Shown: positions 23,859 through 36,980, numbered from the stretch's first letter. The stretch: 64,000 nt of DNA from Cristatella mucedo (GCA_009760855.2 WPIO01000204.1:62001-126000), one strand, 5' to 3'. Translations and numbers: made by a program. The notes: generated by a model not told the origin, from the sequence alone.

Positions 23859-24830
23859 ATGCCTCGGAAGTATGTTAACGCAGTGGAAAATTGTTGCTAT
23901 ATTTGTCGAAAGTGACATATGTCAACCAGACGAAAAGTATCACTCCTCAAGTGAAGAAGGTATGTCTCCTTTACTTCGGATGCAAGGTTGGTGACCAAGA
24001 TCAGCCTTGGACCGCGCGTATATGCTGTTGCTACAGGTACAACCCAGCTTTCGCAGTGGTTGAATAGCAAACGACCATCAAGGTCGTTTGGAGTCACCAT
24101 GGTGTAGAGAGAGCTAGGCAACCACATAAATTACTACTACATCTGCTTGGTTCCTCCTCTTTCCAGTGGAACGAAGCAAAGAAGTCGAGAATAGTCTACC
24201 CAAATCTTCCGTGTGCACTGAGACCAGTTCCACCTGGTTAGTGACTTTCTATTCCAGAAACTCTACCAGAATATTTTCTTGATTCATCTGATCGTGCATG
24301 CGTGGACCACCAGGCGTGGACCGAGCTCTTCTTCTGGTAAATCGGTATGCAGTGATCCCGATTTCCACAGTGGTGTATCATCAATCTCACACAGAATAAC
24401 ACAGGAAAAAATAAATGACGTGGTTCTTTATTTGGACTTATTAACGAGCATGGCAGAATTTCTAGAATCAAGACTCCAACAATATAATCTTCTCAAAGAT
24501 GTCACAATTACTTTATATTTAAAGCACCACCAGCACGTGGAGCCTTTCTTCAGAAAGGAAAGTAATCTGGTATCAAGTTCCTATATTGAGGGCCTCATGA
24601 ACGCCTTACAAATCACTCATGACCCATAAGAATGGAGCCTATTTGTAAACTCTTCAAAACTCAGTCTTTAGGTTGTGATTTTGCACAATGGAAACCGCGT
24701 TCCATTTATTCCATAGTGTATGCTGTACACAAGAATGAGACATGCGGTAACTTAAAGCAGCTACTGAATTCCACTGAGTATAGTAAGAACATCTGGCACC
24801 TCTGTAGTGAAAAAAGTAGAACAAAATAAA
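23859..24830 (+). pseudogene. Decayed copy of a repetitive uncharacterised protein family
   Basis: From ATG at 23859 a broken frame follows, block by block, a protein family I recall from hydra, arthropod and mollusc gene sets. It begins MPRKYVNAVENCCYICRK, then has DARLVTK, a segment like the family's FGVPMVWRE, ICLVPPLSSGTK, ITQEKINDVVLYL, LESRLQQYNLL, a segment with FFRKES, GLMNAL, and a tail matching EWRLFIDSS/LLHNGN with frameshifts. Several stops and shifts make it non-coding. The N-terminal Cys pairs suggest a zinc finger. No function is established for the family, and its many intronless copies suggest a mobile or retrocopied origin. Confidence 0.6.
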
Positions 24831-25514
24831 GTTCATTAAAATAAACTAAAGTAGATAAAGTACAAAAAATGTTGGGCAATTTTGAAATTTGACTGTCATA
24901 TTCGTGTTTAATACATAAAAATTGATAAGAAATTTCTAATTTTATTTGAGTTATAAGTGTTTAGAAATTTGCTGACCAGAGTTATTTGAGACATAGCAAA
25001 GTGATTTAGCCAGAAGAGCTGGTGGTACCTGCCAGCCCTGGTGGGCTGTCCTCCCCTTTACGAAGCCTTCATTCGCTAGTTAATGTTCAGGCAGGACGAA
25101 GATGGTATTTATAGTTAAAGCGACCGGCCTGGACCAATATAATCCTGCGGCAGCTGTCTGCTGACGGCCGTTATACTGCCATTCAGCACAGCTTCATCGA
25201 TTGTAATGGCACATTTATCTAAGCAGCTGTACCTGGATACACAGCTTTCTTCTGTCGTTGATCGGTACGGAAATGTGGTGAGCAAAGTTTTGAATGTCGG
25301 CATTTCGCTATCCGCTCAGAAACCCTGGCAAAAAATCGTCCATAGATTCACAGCTTGGAGTCAAGTTCACGGTGGTGATGCTGCAGAAAATTTAGTGGTC
25401 ATCAGAGTTATAGCAAGACGTCACACTTGTTTAGCTTTAAGCTACAACTGATTCATGCCTATGGTGCAAAACACACGGAAGTGCTCATCCGAGATGTAGC
25501 AGTGCGGCACACTT

Positions 25515-27180
25515 CATAGTTGTAAGCTAATATGAATGCATGAAATGTCTCCCGTTAATTCGTCGAAAAATCTAGGTGTCCCACTCCAAAGTGACCTTTC
25601 AGTAGACAATCATATCAGCTCAACAGTCAAGTCTGCCTACTTTTATCTGCATAACATGACTAAAAATCGGGCTTATTTAGGCAGGAATACCACATCTAAA
25701 TTGGTCCACACATTTGAAACATATTGTCTTGACTTCTGTAACTCACTGCTTGCATGTCTATCAGCCTGTCAAATCAGGCATTTACAGCTGATTCAAAACT
25801 CTGCAGCTAGGCTTGTCTGTCGTGAACGTCGCAGCCACCACATCACACCACTTCTCGCCGAACTGCACTGGCTCCCAGTCAAGCAACGCATCGACTTCAA
25901 GGTTTTGTCACCTTCTTTTAGGTCCCTTCATTATTTGGCTCCAGCCTACTTATCAGATCTTCTCCCCCGGCAGGCTACGCATCGTACCACCCGCTTTTTG
26001 GAATCGAACTGTTTACCTATACCCCGTACAAACCTCAAATCCTTCGGAGACCATGCCTTTAGTTCATATGCTCCCAAAGCCTGGAACTCACTCCCGACTT
26101 GAGTCAGGACATCTCCTGTTTGACCACATTTGAAAAAAGCTGAAAACGCACCTATTTAATACAGCATTTCGTGAGTCCACGTGGTCCGTCTTTTAAGTGC
26201 TTATGCGAGCTGACACTGTTGCGTGCTGCTACTAACCATACTTGCATGCTGACCCTGTACATATCACCCCTAACCATGCTATACTAGTTGCTTAGTGAGC
26301 TTGCTACCGCTAACCATTTGATCGTGATTCATTTGCAGTAATGTAATGTATCTCCGTCTGTAACTCCACAAAGTCATAAAGACTATGTGGGTGTTACGCA
26401 GGAGAGTTTGTATAGCCCACTCACAGCCTAAGCGGCTTTCGGTACGCATTCGGTAGCCAATAGACTTCGTCTCACGCAACAAAGAGAAAGTGGGAAACAT
26501 AGCAGAATCAGGAGAGCAGGTGAGGTAGTGAGTAGCATGGAAGTAGCAGCTCAGGACCGCTGAAAAGGATGAGCTGTAGTCGCCACCACGAGAGCAGTTG
26601 TCGTTGCGTAAGAATTGTGGAAGCTAGTTCCACAGTCTAGGACCTGCAGAGCTAAAGCTTCTGTCGCCAACGGTCTTTAAGCAGAGGAATGGAACAGCTA
26701 ATTTATTATCCATACAGGACCTGAGGGCGCGAACAGGCTGAAACTGATGCAGCAGTTCAGCTAGGTATGAAGGAGCCAAGCCGTGGCGGGCCTTGTGGGT
26801 CAGCGTAAGAATTTTGCCCTGTATCCGTTGCTCAAACGGCATCCATCCTGGCTCTTTTAGCAAAGGAGGCGCGTGCTAAAACCTCTGGGACTTGAAGACT
26901 AGCCTTGCAGCCATATTCATAGTCAGCTGCAGTGGCCTAGTTGCTTTCTTTGGTAGCCCAGCGAATAGGGAATTACAATAATCAAGCCGAGACAGAACTA
27001 AGGAGCTAGTTAAATGTTTAGCAAGCCACTATGGAAGACAGCTCCTAATCTTGGATAGGGATCGGACGTGATGACTAGCTGTAGAAGCAGTCTTCTGAAT
27101 GTCGCTTTTAAAATTAATGCGCCTAGAAAGAGATTGAGTAATATGTGGGCACTGTTTCAAATACATTATTATTATTACAA
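25515..27180 (+). mobile_element. LINE family A copy split by a LINE B
   Basis: A plus-strand L2-like fragment. The frame 25536-26102 is nearly intact from SSKNLGVPLQSDLSVD through RLVCRERRSHHITPLL and LHWLPVKQRIDFKVL to APKAWNSLPT, the C-terminal region of L2-clade ORF2. The 3' UTR runs to 26338. The hairpin tail is displaced to 27116-27180 because a LINE B (26344-27114) inserted just before it. Confidence 0.88.
26344..27114 (-). mobile_element. LINE family B copy nested in LINE A
   Basis: The minus-strand copy encodes EPGWMPFEQRIQGKILTL, HGLAPSYLAELLHQF and LKTVGDRSFSSAGPRLW, the L2-type C-terminus, and ends in an ATTAC-type tail. TAATG flanks it (26339-26343 and 27115-27119), consistent with a 5 bp target duplication. 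Confidence 0.85.
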
Positions 27181-30100
27181 AAATTCCAAAGAATCACAGC
27201 AGCCCCAAATAACGCCAGTAACCCCTAACTGGTCCACCGAGTCGGAGGAGCAAGCACTTGCAGAATAGCCGTTGACCAGACTTGAATATATGGATGGATG
27301 CAATTCATTTGCTAGGCGCCCCAAGATAATGGCGTGTATATCGCTTCGCATACGTGGCAGAACTCCGTCCCTCGTAGACCGCAGTTGTTCCGCGTGGTAG
27401 AAAAGCTCTACAAGCTGGAGGGGCCGCAATAGAGGCTCGAGGCAAGCTGGAGCCTCTGCTAGCTTTGCGGTCAGAGCAGGACCGGCTGCCCCAACCAAAG
27501 TGCAGTCGCTTAAGCGAAGCTTTTTCAAAAATTGGTCGCGTTATCCGTCGCTTCCCCTTAGGGGCCTGACGGCGATTTCAGGGTCGCTGTCAAGTTTCCG
27601 ACGTAGGGCTACCAGGCTTAAATAGTGGTTCTAGCAGCGGCACGTCGTGCGCTGACTCGCAGATCTGCGGTTTTTCTAGCGAGAATCTAGCAATTCGCTT
27701 CTCTGATAGGGTCATAAAGGATGCGCGTGCGGTGCACACTAAGCGTGCAAATTCGGCATCATGCCTTTCGAGGGGCTACCAATACAATCTGGCTTCAAGC
27801 AGTTTTAAGAGTAGCAGAGGCCGTACGTTCTGCTGAGACGGGTCTAAAGAGACCCGACAAGAGGCGCAACTTCGACGCGCAGCTTAAGGCTCTTCGAATT
27901 TTAGCGTATACTTTTTTGATAGGTTTGAGATTGTTAAGACTCTTAAAAATGGACTACGTTTTAAGAGGACGCAAAAAAGCTCTCTTGGGCAACGCGCGCC
28001 GAAGAGGCGCCACTTCAGGCAGCTTCTCCCGTGGGAGACTGCCGCCATTTTTGACGGGGTTACGTAGGAGTGCCGGATACGCGGCCTTAAATGTGTGTAG
28101 CTTTTGACTCTACATATGGGGGTATGGACTTCTTTTAGACGAACTCAAAGAGGCAAACTTGCGGGCGGAATCAAATCGTGGCGGATATTCAGACTTTTCC
28201 AATGTAGGGTATTACAATTTTCTAGAGGGCTGAAAGCGAATCTTATCGGCGCGCTGGGGGGGGGGGAGATCTGAGCTAATTCCAGAAAAGTAAGCTCCTT
28301 CATTGTCAAGAAGCTGCAGAATTTTTGTGAATCGGGGGCTATCGAAGCAGCCAACAGGACGGTATACCTTTGGCGCAAAGCTTCGTGGTCTATTGGCAGA
28401 GTCGGGCAACCGGGATTTGAGGGACGATTAAGGGGCTTTATTTTGAGCAGATCTCTTTATTCAGAGCTCTAATTACAACTCGGTCTCTCAGGGGTGACCC
28501 TGAGAGACAAAGGGATTGATAGAAACGTACATCATTGAACAGCGAGATCACGCTGGAGGACCTAGAAAATGCTCCGAAGAGGAGACTCAAACTCAGCGGA
28601 CGGCACATTGCGGAGCACGAGGATTGATGGGAGAGGGTGAGTCTGCTAAATCAGCCAGCTCAAACTTAAATTTAGATGACGCGGCGGTGCTATTTATGGA
28701 TGCGGCTGCCTTAATGAAATAGTGCAAGAGAGTTTTTCCAGCGCATTAGCAGCGAAATATATAATTAGCTGGCGACAGCGAAGAGCTCCGACGGTTGAAT
28801 CGAGCAAGACTTTCGGTTCCGCTCATCTGGATCTAAGCGGTTTCATGCACTCTTAAACCCTCTCTTCCAAGTTCGTTTCAACTTTCCCTCGCGGCATTTT
28901 TTCGCTGGCATCCTGGCCAAGCACGACCGACGGCTCGACCAGCTTCATTTGAAGGTTAGCCGCAGCGCCCACACTTGCCCGAGCTGTGTGTGTTGTGAGT
29001 GGGCAGCCATTAATTTTTTTAGGGAGGGCCAAAACTTGACTTTGAGGGTGTATGACTGAAAATCGTTGGGATGACGTCATACAATATGTCCTTTTCTTCG
29101 TCACAGGGTAGCCATTAGATGAGGCTTGCAGGGCTGCTAGTGCGGGTGAATCCGGCGTGCGCGATCAGTTCCAAGTCGACTTACCTGAGAAGGCTACCAA
29201 TTTCTCTTAAATGGTGTGGCCGTGTTTCCAGATGCACCAACAAAGACCAGCCTCGAGCAGGCGTGCTTTCTCACAAATGCGTCCGACTTCTGAATGAAGG
29301 GAATGGCACTTGCTTCTTGTTAAGATACTGCTCATTGGGCAGTAGCCGCACCGAGCGACATGCACTGCAGGCCTCTTTAGCCGTTACACTTAACGCGTGG
29401 CAATCTCTCCAGAAAACGACACTCTATTCTAGAGGCAGTTCTTGAAAGGTGGCGCTCTTAAGCTTCCCTAGAAAAAGGGGCAAGCCCCTCTTTTGGATGG
29501 CTCGAAGCTCTGCCGCAGAGGAGCGTGGCTAGAAGCCTCTGCGGCGGACCTTATCTAAAACCAGATTAATTCTGAGCTCCATTCTGAGCGAGAGAAACTT
29601 CGCGCTCTGAAGCTCGAGCGCCGTCCGCCGCGCTGCCCAGTTGCCAAGACGGCTGTATTCAGCAGCCGTCCTCGCAAAGGAAAATGGCACCCCTCTACCA
29701 GTGGGGACACACTGGAGCTTCTCGCGAAACGCTTTGACGCTCGCCAGGGTTCTCTATCCAACACTAGCACAGCCTGGAGGTACTTGACCGTGGCATACTA
29801 TAACACAAATTACGAACGTCCCCTGTAAAGGCTTAAACCTGCTGAAGCCGAACTTAAAGTGAGCGTCCAATGCCAATGTCACTCACGCCTACTTAACCTC
29901 TTAATAAATGGTACAACTAGTTCTCGAAAAGCACCTTACAGCTGCACACAAAAGGCTCTCCGTCAGGCAATTCTGGGAAGCCCCTTTTAATCCTGGTAAT
30001 CTCTACCTGGAAGTCCAGTAGGCTAGTCAAGGGTACGAAAGGCTCTGTGCTGCTCATCGGCAGCCTTTGGCCGGCGGCAGGCAGCAGCATTGAATGGAGC

Positions 30101-31128
30101 AACGCTGCATGTCACGCGAAGGCACGGCAGTGAAAGATGAGCCTCGAGGCACAGGACTGTGCTGCGAGCGCTGCTGCATCTGATGGATCACGAACCCCCT
30201 CCTTTGCTTTAAGCGCTAGCCGCTGACCGAGTTTGGGGATGAGGAGTTTTACAGACACTTTGGCCAGGTCGGGATAGCCGATATGCAACGCGTACTTCAA
30301 AGTTAGTAGCGTTGGCCTTAATCGACGACTAGGCCTCATCCAACGTAAGCCTTTGGGAGATCCAAACACGATCGCGTTTAGTGCTGCCTCTCCATAAACC
30401 TGGCGCCGTGCCCACAGCTTCACTGGCTCTAGAGTGAGCCCATTCAATCGGCATCGTATCTGCGTACGTACACTCCAGCCTGGCGGTAGACAGTGCTTTC
30501 TTCGTGGGCTTGCAATAGGAGGTCGTGCAGGTGGGCGTGCAAGCATCTGGGCTGGGTAGGGGTAGCTGTGTAGAGAACGAATAGCTGCTGTGCTCAGGAC
30601 CGGCTCGTGGCGAGGGCAGCGTATCGCCAATGATGTAGGACCCTTGACGTGGACACGTGAAGCAGGGAAAAACTGCGTTCTCTAAGCCCCTCTGGCCTTT
30701 CATCCTGGTAAGGACGAAAAGGTGATGGACGAGGGGGCGGACGTAGAAAAGGACGAGTGAGAGGACACGAGTTGAATGCCCACTGACCTCTACAAAGCCA
30801 ATTTGAGAGCAACTGCTCGAGCTGCGTCTGGAATGAGACGCGACATTGGCCGGGCTTTTATTGTAGAAAGTCACCACAGCTTGAAACCGCTATAGAATAA
30901 GAGTCATCTGCATATTTGCTTGCTCGATGCGATCTAGCCGCAAAGCAAGTTGACCAACACGGGTTTGACAGGCGAGTAACCCTTATTTTGAGCAGGGATG
31001 TGTGACCTGTACGTGGAGTCAGGCTGTCCTCTTCACCACAAGCATACTGCCTAATATAACATGGCAGCATGATCGTTTACAGCATGTGCACGGCAAGGTG
31101 TCCTCACTGTCACCAGCCCATTGTCAAT
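27181..31128. other. GC-rich 3.9 kb block, possibly a decayed retroelement
   Basis: The longest non-LINE frames of the window lie here: 27721-28107 (plus, 128 codons), 29119-29445 (plus, 108 codons) and 30630-30112 (minus, 172 codons, continuing in the same frame after one TGA to 29917). Fragments such as GLLVRVNPACAIS and GRLPPFLTGL faintly recall DIRS-type polyproteins, but I cannot align a catalytic motif. There is no recognised gene. Confidence 0.3.
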
Positions 31129-31159
31129 TTAGCTCCCTCTGTAACTCCACATAGTAATG
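31129..31159 (-). repeat. Extra LINE B tail piece beside the long copy
   Basis: AGCTCCCTCTGTAACTCCAC repeats the LINE B tail just outside the tail of the 31160-33507 copy, suggesting tail reiteration or a second tiny insertion. Confidence 0.4.
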
Positions 31160-31711
31160 CAATGTAATGTATCTCCGTCTGTAACTACCACAAGGCCAAG
31201 AAGACTAAGTCTGTGATACGCAGGAGAGTTTTGCATAGTGCACTCACAGCCTAAGTGGCTTTCGGTACGAATTCGGTAGCCAGCGAACTTCATCTCACGC
31301 AGCAAAGAGAAAATGGGAAGCATAGCAGAGTCTGGAGAGCAGTTTAGGTTGTGAGTAGCATGAAAATAGCAGCTCAGGACCGTTGAAAAGGATGAGCCAT
31401 AGTCGGCAGCAGGAGAGTAGTTGTCGTTGCGTAAGAATTGTGGAAGCGAGTTCCACAGTCCTGCAGAGCTAAAGCTTCTGTCACCAACGGTCTTTAAGTG
31501 AAAGAATGGAACAGCTAATTTATTGTTCATACGGGACCTGGGGGCACGTGGAGGCTGAAACTGGTGCAGTAGTTCAGCTAGGTATGGAGGAGCCAAGCCG
31601 TAGCGCGCCTTGTGGGTAAGCGTGCAACGGAGCAGCTCTCAGGCTAGCCGCGATATTAGCCCTTGCCTTAGTGGGTCTGACTAGGGCACCTAGAGCAACC
31701 GTAGCAGGCGG

Positions 31712-31945
<234 letters not shown>

Positions 31946-32151
31946 GACAGGACTGACAGAGCTCAGGGCTGCAGCTTCGTTAGTCGATGCGAGACTACGC
32001 TTCGAGAGCACGAGAGACGAACCTACGGCGACGGACAGCTAAGTGCCACTTAGACTGCGCAGTTGTGTTCTGCCGGCTACTCAGTTAGCTACTCGTATCT
32101 TGGGGTGCTGTAGCGGCCCTCCTTCGGGGTTGGGATAATCACTAGCGACGC

Positions 32152-32311
32152 GCGCATAGGGTAGTTGGTTAGTACTACGACTTCGGGAGTTCTCGCAGTT
32201 AACTCAGTCGGGCCGATACGCGCCGCGTAAACGCACAGGGTAGTTGGTTATACTCGGGCTTCGGAAGTTCTCGCAGTTAACTCCGTTGGTCCGGTGCGCG
32301 CCGCGTAAAGC
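32152..32311 (+). repeat. Tandem duplication of about 78 bp in LTR
   Basis: Two adjacent diverged copies share AGGGTAGTTGGTTA, TTCTCGCAGTTAACTC and GCGCCGCGTAAA in the same order. Confidence 0.85.
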
Positions 32312-32348
32312 GCTTGCGCCGGCGCGTAGCTGCTACGAACAGGCCCAC

Positions 32349-32354
32349 AATAAA
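32349..32354 (+). terminator. Polyadenylation signal of the solo LTR
   Basis: AATAAA lies about 100 bp before the LTR 3' end and is followed by TTGTGGCC and TGTGTTTT, a plausible downstream element. Confidence 0.5.
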
Positions 32355-33507
32355 CTGTTGCTTTCGGCACCCATTTGTGGCCACCTGTGTTTTAACCGCA
32401 TCGCAGCACTGCATCACACAGTCCACCGGTAGAGAGCAGCTTCTGCGCGGTTACAAGCGTAAGAACTTTTCTCAGTATCCATTACTCAACAGCATCCATT
32501 CTAGCTCTTTTAGCAAAGGGGACATGTGGTCAAACCGCTGGGACTTGAAAACTAGCCCCGTAGCCATATTCATAGTCCGCTGCAGTGGCATAATAGCTTT
32601 CTTTGGCAGCCCAGCCAAAAGGTAGTTACAATAATCAAGCCAAGACAGAACTAAGAAGCTAGTTAAATCTTTTGCAAGGCACTGTGGAAGACAGCTCCTA
32701 ATCTTGGATAGGGATCGGACGTGATGGCTAGTTGTAGAAGCAGTCTTCTGAATGAAGCTTTTGAAATTTAGGCAACTGTCGAAAACGAAATCTACATTTC
32801 AAGCACGTGGTGATGGTCACATGACAGCATTACCTACTAGAAGAGCAAAGCCTTTTAATCCCGCGACACGCTCAGGGTGTCCTATGAGCAGTAGTTTAGT
32901 TGTATCGCCATTTATTTTTGAGAATTTTTCCGACATCCGGGATCTAATGTCGGTGAGGCAAGCATTCAGTTTATCCGTTGCTGCAGCAGATTCTGACGGT
33001 TTGAATGACAAATACAGCAGAGTATCATCAGCATAAAAGTGATATCCTATTCCATGGGCCTTAATCACTTTTCCCAGAGGTTGAGTATAAATGGAGAACA
33101 GCGAGGACCGAGTACGGACCCTTGAGGGACTCCACAGGTGACCCGTCTCGTTGTGAGACCTGACCTCCACACAACACGGATTGAACACGATCAGACGAAT
33201 ACGATTTGAACCATGCCAGTGCCTCGTCTGCCAGACCAATCGTTGTTCTCAATCGTTCAAGTAGTACATCGTGATAAATGTTGTCGAAGGCAGCTGATAG
33301 ATCTAACTGAGCTAGGGTAGTGACATTCCCGTTATCGTTGCCACATAAAATGTCATTGTTAACACGGAGGAGAGCAGTTTCAGTGGAGTGCTGCCTGTTG
33401 AACCTTGCCTGAAATGTTTCTGAGATTTCATTCTTTTCAACGTGTGCAACCAACTGCTTGGCGACAATTTTTTCGAGAATTTTTGACAAGAAAGCCCCAA
33501 AGACTGA

Positions 33508-33800
33508 GTAGGTGCTATACAGGAGAGTTTTCTATAGCTTTCTTCAAGCCTACGAAGCTTGTTCGTAAACATTTAGTAACCAACAGACATAGTCTAGTGA
33601 ACAAATAAAAAAAAGTGAGAATAATAGCTGAGTCAGGAAGGCAGTTGAGGTAGTCAGTGGCGTATAATTAGCAGCTCGGGACGGCGGGAAATGATGTGCC
33701 ACAGTCGGTGGCAGAAAATAACATACCGTTGTGTAAGAATTGTGGAAGTGAATTCCACAGTCTAGGACCTGCAGAGCAAAAGCTTCTGTAGACAACGCCA
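33508..33800 (-). mobile_element. LINE family B, diverged 3' fragment
   Basis: It shares the GGAGAGTTTT tail region, the CAGTTGAGGTAGT block and GGACCTGCAGAGC with other family B copies, but is clearly more diverged, so it is an older copy or subfamily. It abuts the longer copy. Confidence 0.75.
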
Positions 33801-33935
33801 GCTGTCACCAAAACATAAAAAATGAAAGAAATCTAAATGGTACATAGTTTAGCTAGTCCTAGGTCCTTAAGTTGGCTTTTGCAGGCTTCTGGTAGTGAAG
33901 CCACTTCTAGGGGTAACATCAAGAAAATGCTATAC

Positions 33936-34850
33936 AATTTTTCCGACAATTAAATATTTATTTAGGGTACTTTACGAAAGACAAATATGTTAGAAATGGA
34001 ATAAGAAGTTTTGACGATTTACTCAAAAAAAAGGTTTACGCAAACCACTCCTAACCCGAATGTAAACAGGAAGCAGCATATCTACAAATAAAAAATTTAC
34101 CGATCTCTGCATCAAATCCTATGCGACTTGTATCCCAACTTGTCGACCTTTGGAAGATCGAGATACATGCGTGAAGCTTGTTGGGGTACATTCTTGCGAC
34201 TTTCATATAGCTTCATTTCCACTACAGGTTTATGCCGTATAAAATCGAAAACTTTGCTAATACTTCACGCATCGGGATGAAATTGAAAACGTGAATTCAG
34301 CTCTGCATGTTTCAATCGACTCTAGAAACATTTCTGATTTATTTCAAGTTTCGGTTGGTTACATTTTGCTGTATACGTCATCAAACGTCCTGGATCTTTG
34401 TATTCCATAATCATGGATGTTTACAGCAAATTTTTTCGAGCCACAATTAGAAATTTCTCTAGAGTCGCTTAAAACAAGCAGAGTTAGTTGAACTCGCATC
34501 TCAAGTTACACTTCAACGTTAAATATCAGCCGACTTATGGATTTTACAAGGCACAAAGTTGCACTACAAGTGAAGCTGTATGAAAGTCACAAGAATGCAG
34601 CTCAAACAGCTCCACGCATGAATCTTGATCTACCAAGACTCAACAAGTTTGGATACATGTCGCATATGATCCAGAGAACGGAGAATCTGTTATTATAGAT
34701 ATGCTGGTTCCTGTTTACATTCGGGTATAGTTGTGGTTTGCATAACCTTTTTTTCTTTTATTCGGAGGTTATCAGAACTTTTGATCCCATGTTTAACATA
34801 TTTGTCCTTCGAAAATTACACTAAAAAAACTTTCAATTTTCGGATAAAAT
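33936..34850. mobile_element. Giant palindromic (foldback) element, copy 2
   Basis: It is homologous to copy 1 and has the same architecture. Paired bases sum to 68786, e.g. 34165-34171 with 34615-34621, and 34198-34204 with 34582-34588, and the outer ends also pair. The centre is near 34393, with a poorly paired loop of about 40 bp. No open frame of note is inside. Target duplications are not obvious. Confidence 0.8.
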
Positions 34851-36419
34851 TCGTCTTTAACCACCAAATTAAATAGATTAACTAAGATACAAATATAAAA
34901 AGTAGCTTAAAATCGTTTCAAGCACCATCGGCAAGAATATGAACTTCTCCATTCATAATTGAAAATGAGGCAATTTGATTTTGAGTCATTAGCGTATGAG
35001 ACCTCTATGAGTTCTAATTGTGGATCTAATTAAGCAGCTGCATGTGGGAAAGAAGTAAATGACAACTTGGAACTAAATATTATGTGCTGTTCTAGGTTAC
35101 CTCAGAGTGTACTATGTTTTTTGGGCAGAAGATTTTCAGATATTGGTGACGCGAAAATGCTATTGGGCAGGCGTAAGTGCTTAAATCTAAAAAGAGCTGA
35201 AAGGCAAAAATACCCCAGCATTCAGACGCTTCCACAATTCTCTCCTTATCGCCTTAGGTCCGGACCCGCCTAGGTGGCTCAGCGCCTAGGCCTACCGGCC
35301 TGGTATAGGCAAATTTAGGAGCCAGACAAAGTTGCAGCCTATGCTCGGCCTAGCCTAGCCTAGACGTACAAACTAGGTGTACAAACATGACAGAGTTATT
35401 GTTGCATCCACCCGATTGCTTATTCGCCCAGAGCTTCGCCTAGACCGTTAACTTAAACTGTACTGATTTACCAAAATCATGCGTGCGAGTGAAGTAAAGC
35501 AAACAATTTCTGCTGCGCATTATTAGGAAAATATTTTCGCATGCTGCTCTTAGCCCCTTTATAGCAGACAGCACGACCATAATCTACGAATACTTTCTTC
35601 CGCGTCTTTGCCTAGGGGTAAGGTGCTCGAAATTTAAGGCTCAGTTCGTAGGTTTGACATTTGCTGCCAATACTGATTTATTGCCAGCTAAAAGAGTATG
35701 ATACCCCCTTAATGCTGCTATAAAAGTGAGGCAGTTAGATCAGTCGACCCTTATTTCACTTCAAATTAGTTTTGAGCGATGTCGACTAATCAGCGAAAGA
35801 TATATCAATGCGTGTACACCAAAGGAGATTCCAATTCAAATCGATTCTAAAGTTTGGGACACCATTCGACCACCCACAGACTCAATTTTCACGACGAATT
35901 AAAGGAATAAAATCGATAAAGTGCCGAACCAAATCAAAGAAAAGCCTGAAAAACAACATCAATTTTAGTGAACTAGGGATAGCACACTTGCATGACACTC
36001 AACAAAAAATAGTATGGCCCTCATTTCGGTTTGACATAGAACAACAGATAGTGACTCCACGACAGTCGTGGCATTGCCCCTTAAAATGAAATGTTTTTGG
36101 CAACTGTTTTGTATCATTAGATACTTATATAGTCATGGGTTTTGTTTTACCTCCCTAAAGATATCTTAATAGTACTTATCTCTCGTTCAGACAACCGAGA
36201 ACGTTCCTTAAAAGTCAAACCGGAACTTTGTTTTCATACTAAGGCACGCAGTCTGCAATCATCGAAAGTCACTTAAAGCTTTCTTTTTTAACGAGAGTCG
36301 GTTTTGGAAAAAGATCACTTCCGATCAGTTTAGAAATAGCTGTACTGCCCAGCCGGTTTGCATTCTCTGCCAAAACGCAGTCACCTGCCCAGCATGCAGT
36401 TGTGCTTTAGAGTATAATG
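34851..36419. other. No recognised gene; one diverged SINE A
   Basis: A cluster of CCTAGGC-type repeats lies at 35270-35360 and a 93-codon frame at 35808-36089; neither is recognised. Confidence 0.5.
35595..35760 (+). mobile_element. SINE A-like, diverged
   Basis: CTAGGGGTAAGGTGCTCG head and GCTGCTATAAAAGTGAGGC tail. Confidence 0.6.
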
Positions 36420-36522
36420 AGAAAAGCTCCCTTTGCAGCAAATGTAAAGCGCCTAGAAAGATATTGAGTTCTCTGAGGGTGCTTTATCAAGTGCATTATT
36501 ATTATTATTATTATTATAAGTT
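36420..36522 (+). repeat. LINE A 3' tail
   Basis: CAAATGTAAAGCGCC, AGATATTGAGTTCTCTGAG and an ATT tail; only the last 100 bp of the element. Confidence 0.85.
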
Positions 36523-36895
36523 CACGAGAATGACCTTTACAACCTGAAAAGACTGCTACAAAAGCGATATTTTCTATTTCTTATTTCAAGTTGCCAATGA
36601 ATGCAAGGAAAATTGCTGGTAGCTTGTGCAAAGGCACACAACCAACTACCTGCCACTACCACTCACCGGAAGTACACACAAACAAGTACATCGCTTAAAG
36701 AGATTACTATGATTTAAAAGACATTTTTATTTTCTTGGAACTTTTGGACTTCAAGGATTTATGGATAAACAATAATTTTAAATCGGTCTGGAATGAACCA
36801 TTCGTCAGCTGATGTTGCCGCATGTTCCATACCGTACGATGAGTGCTTATGTTAAAGTTCCAGAAAGTTCTTCGAGATGTGTCTTAACCGAATAC

Positions 36896-36980
36896 AAATA
36901 ATAATAATAATAACACACTTGATAAAGCACCCTCAGATAACTCATTCTCTTTTTAAGTGCTTTACATTTGCTGACAAACA
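36896..36980 (-). repeat. LINE A 3' tail, minus
   Basis: (TAA)n followed by GATAAAGCACCCTCAG, cut off just past TTTACATTTGCTG. It is the 3' end of a very short insertion. Confidence 0.8.

Noticed and set aside
27721-29445. DIRS-type retrotransposon
   Set aside because: Faint likeness of two short segments only; no reverse transcriptase or tyrosine recombinase motif could be placed.
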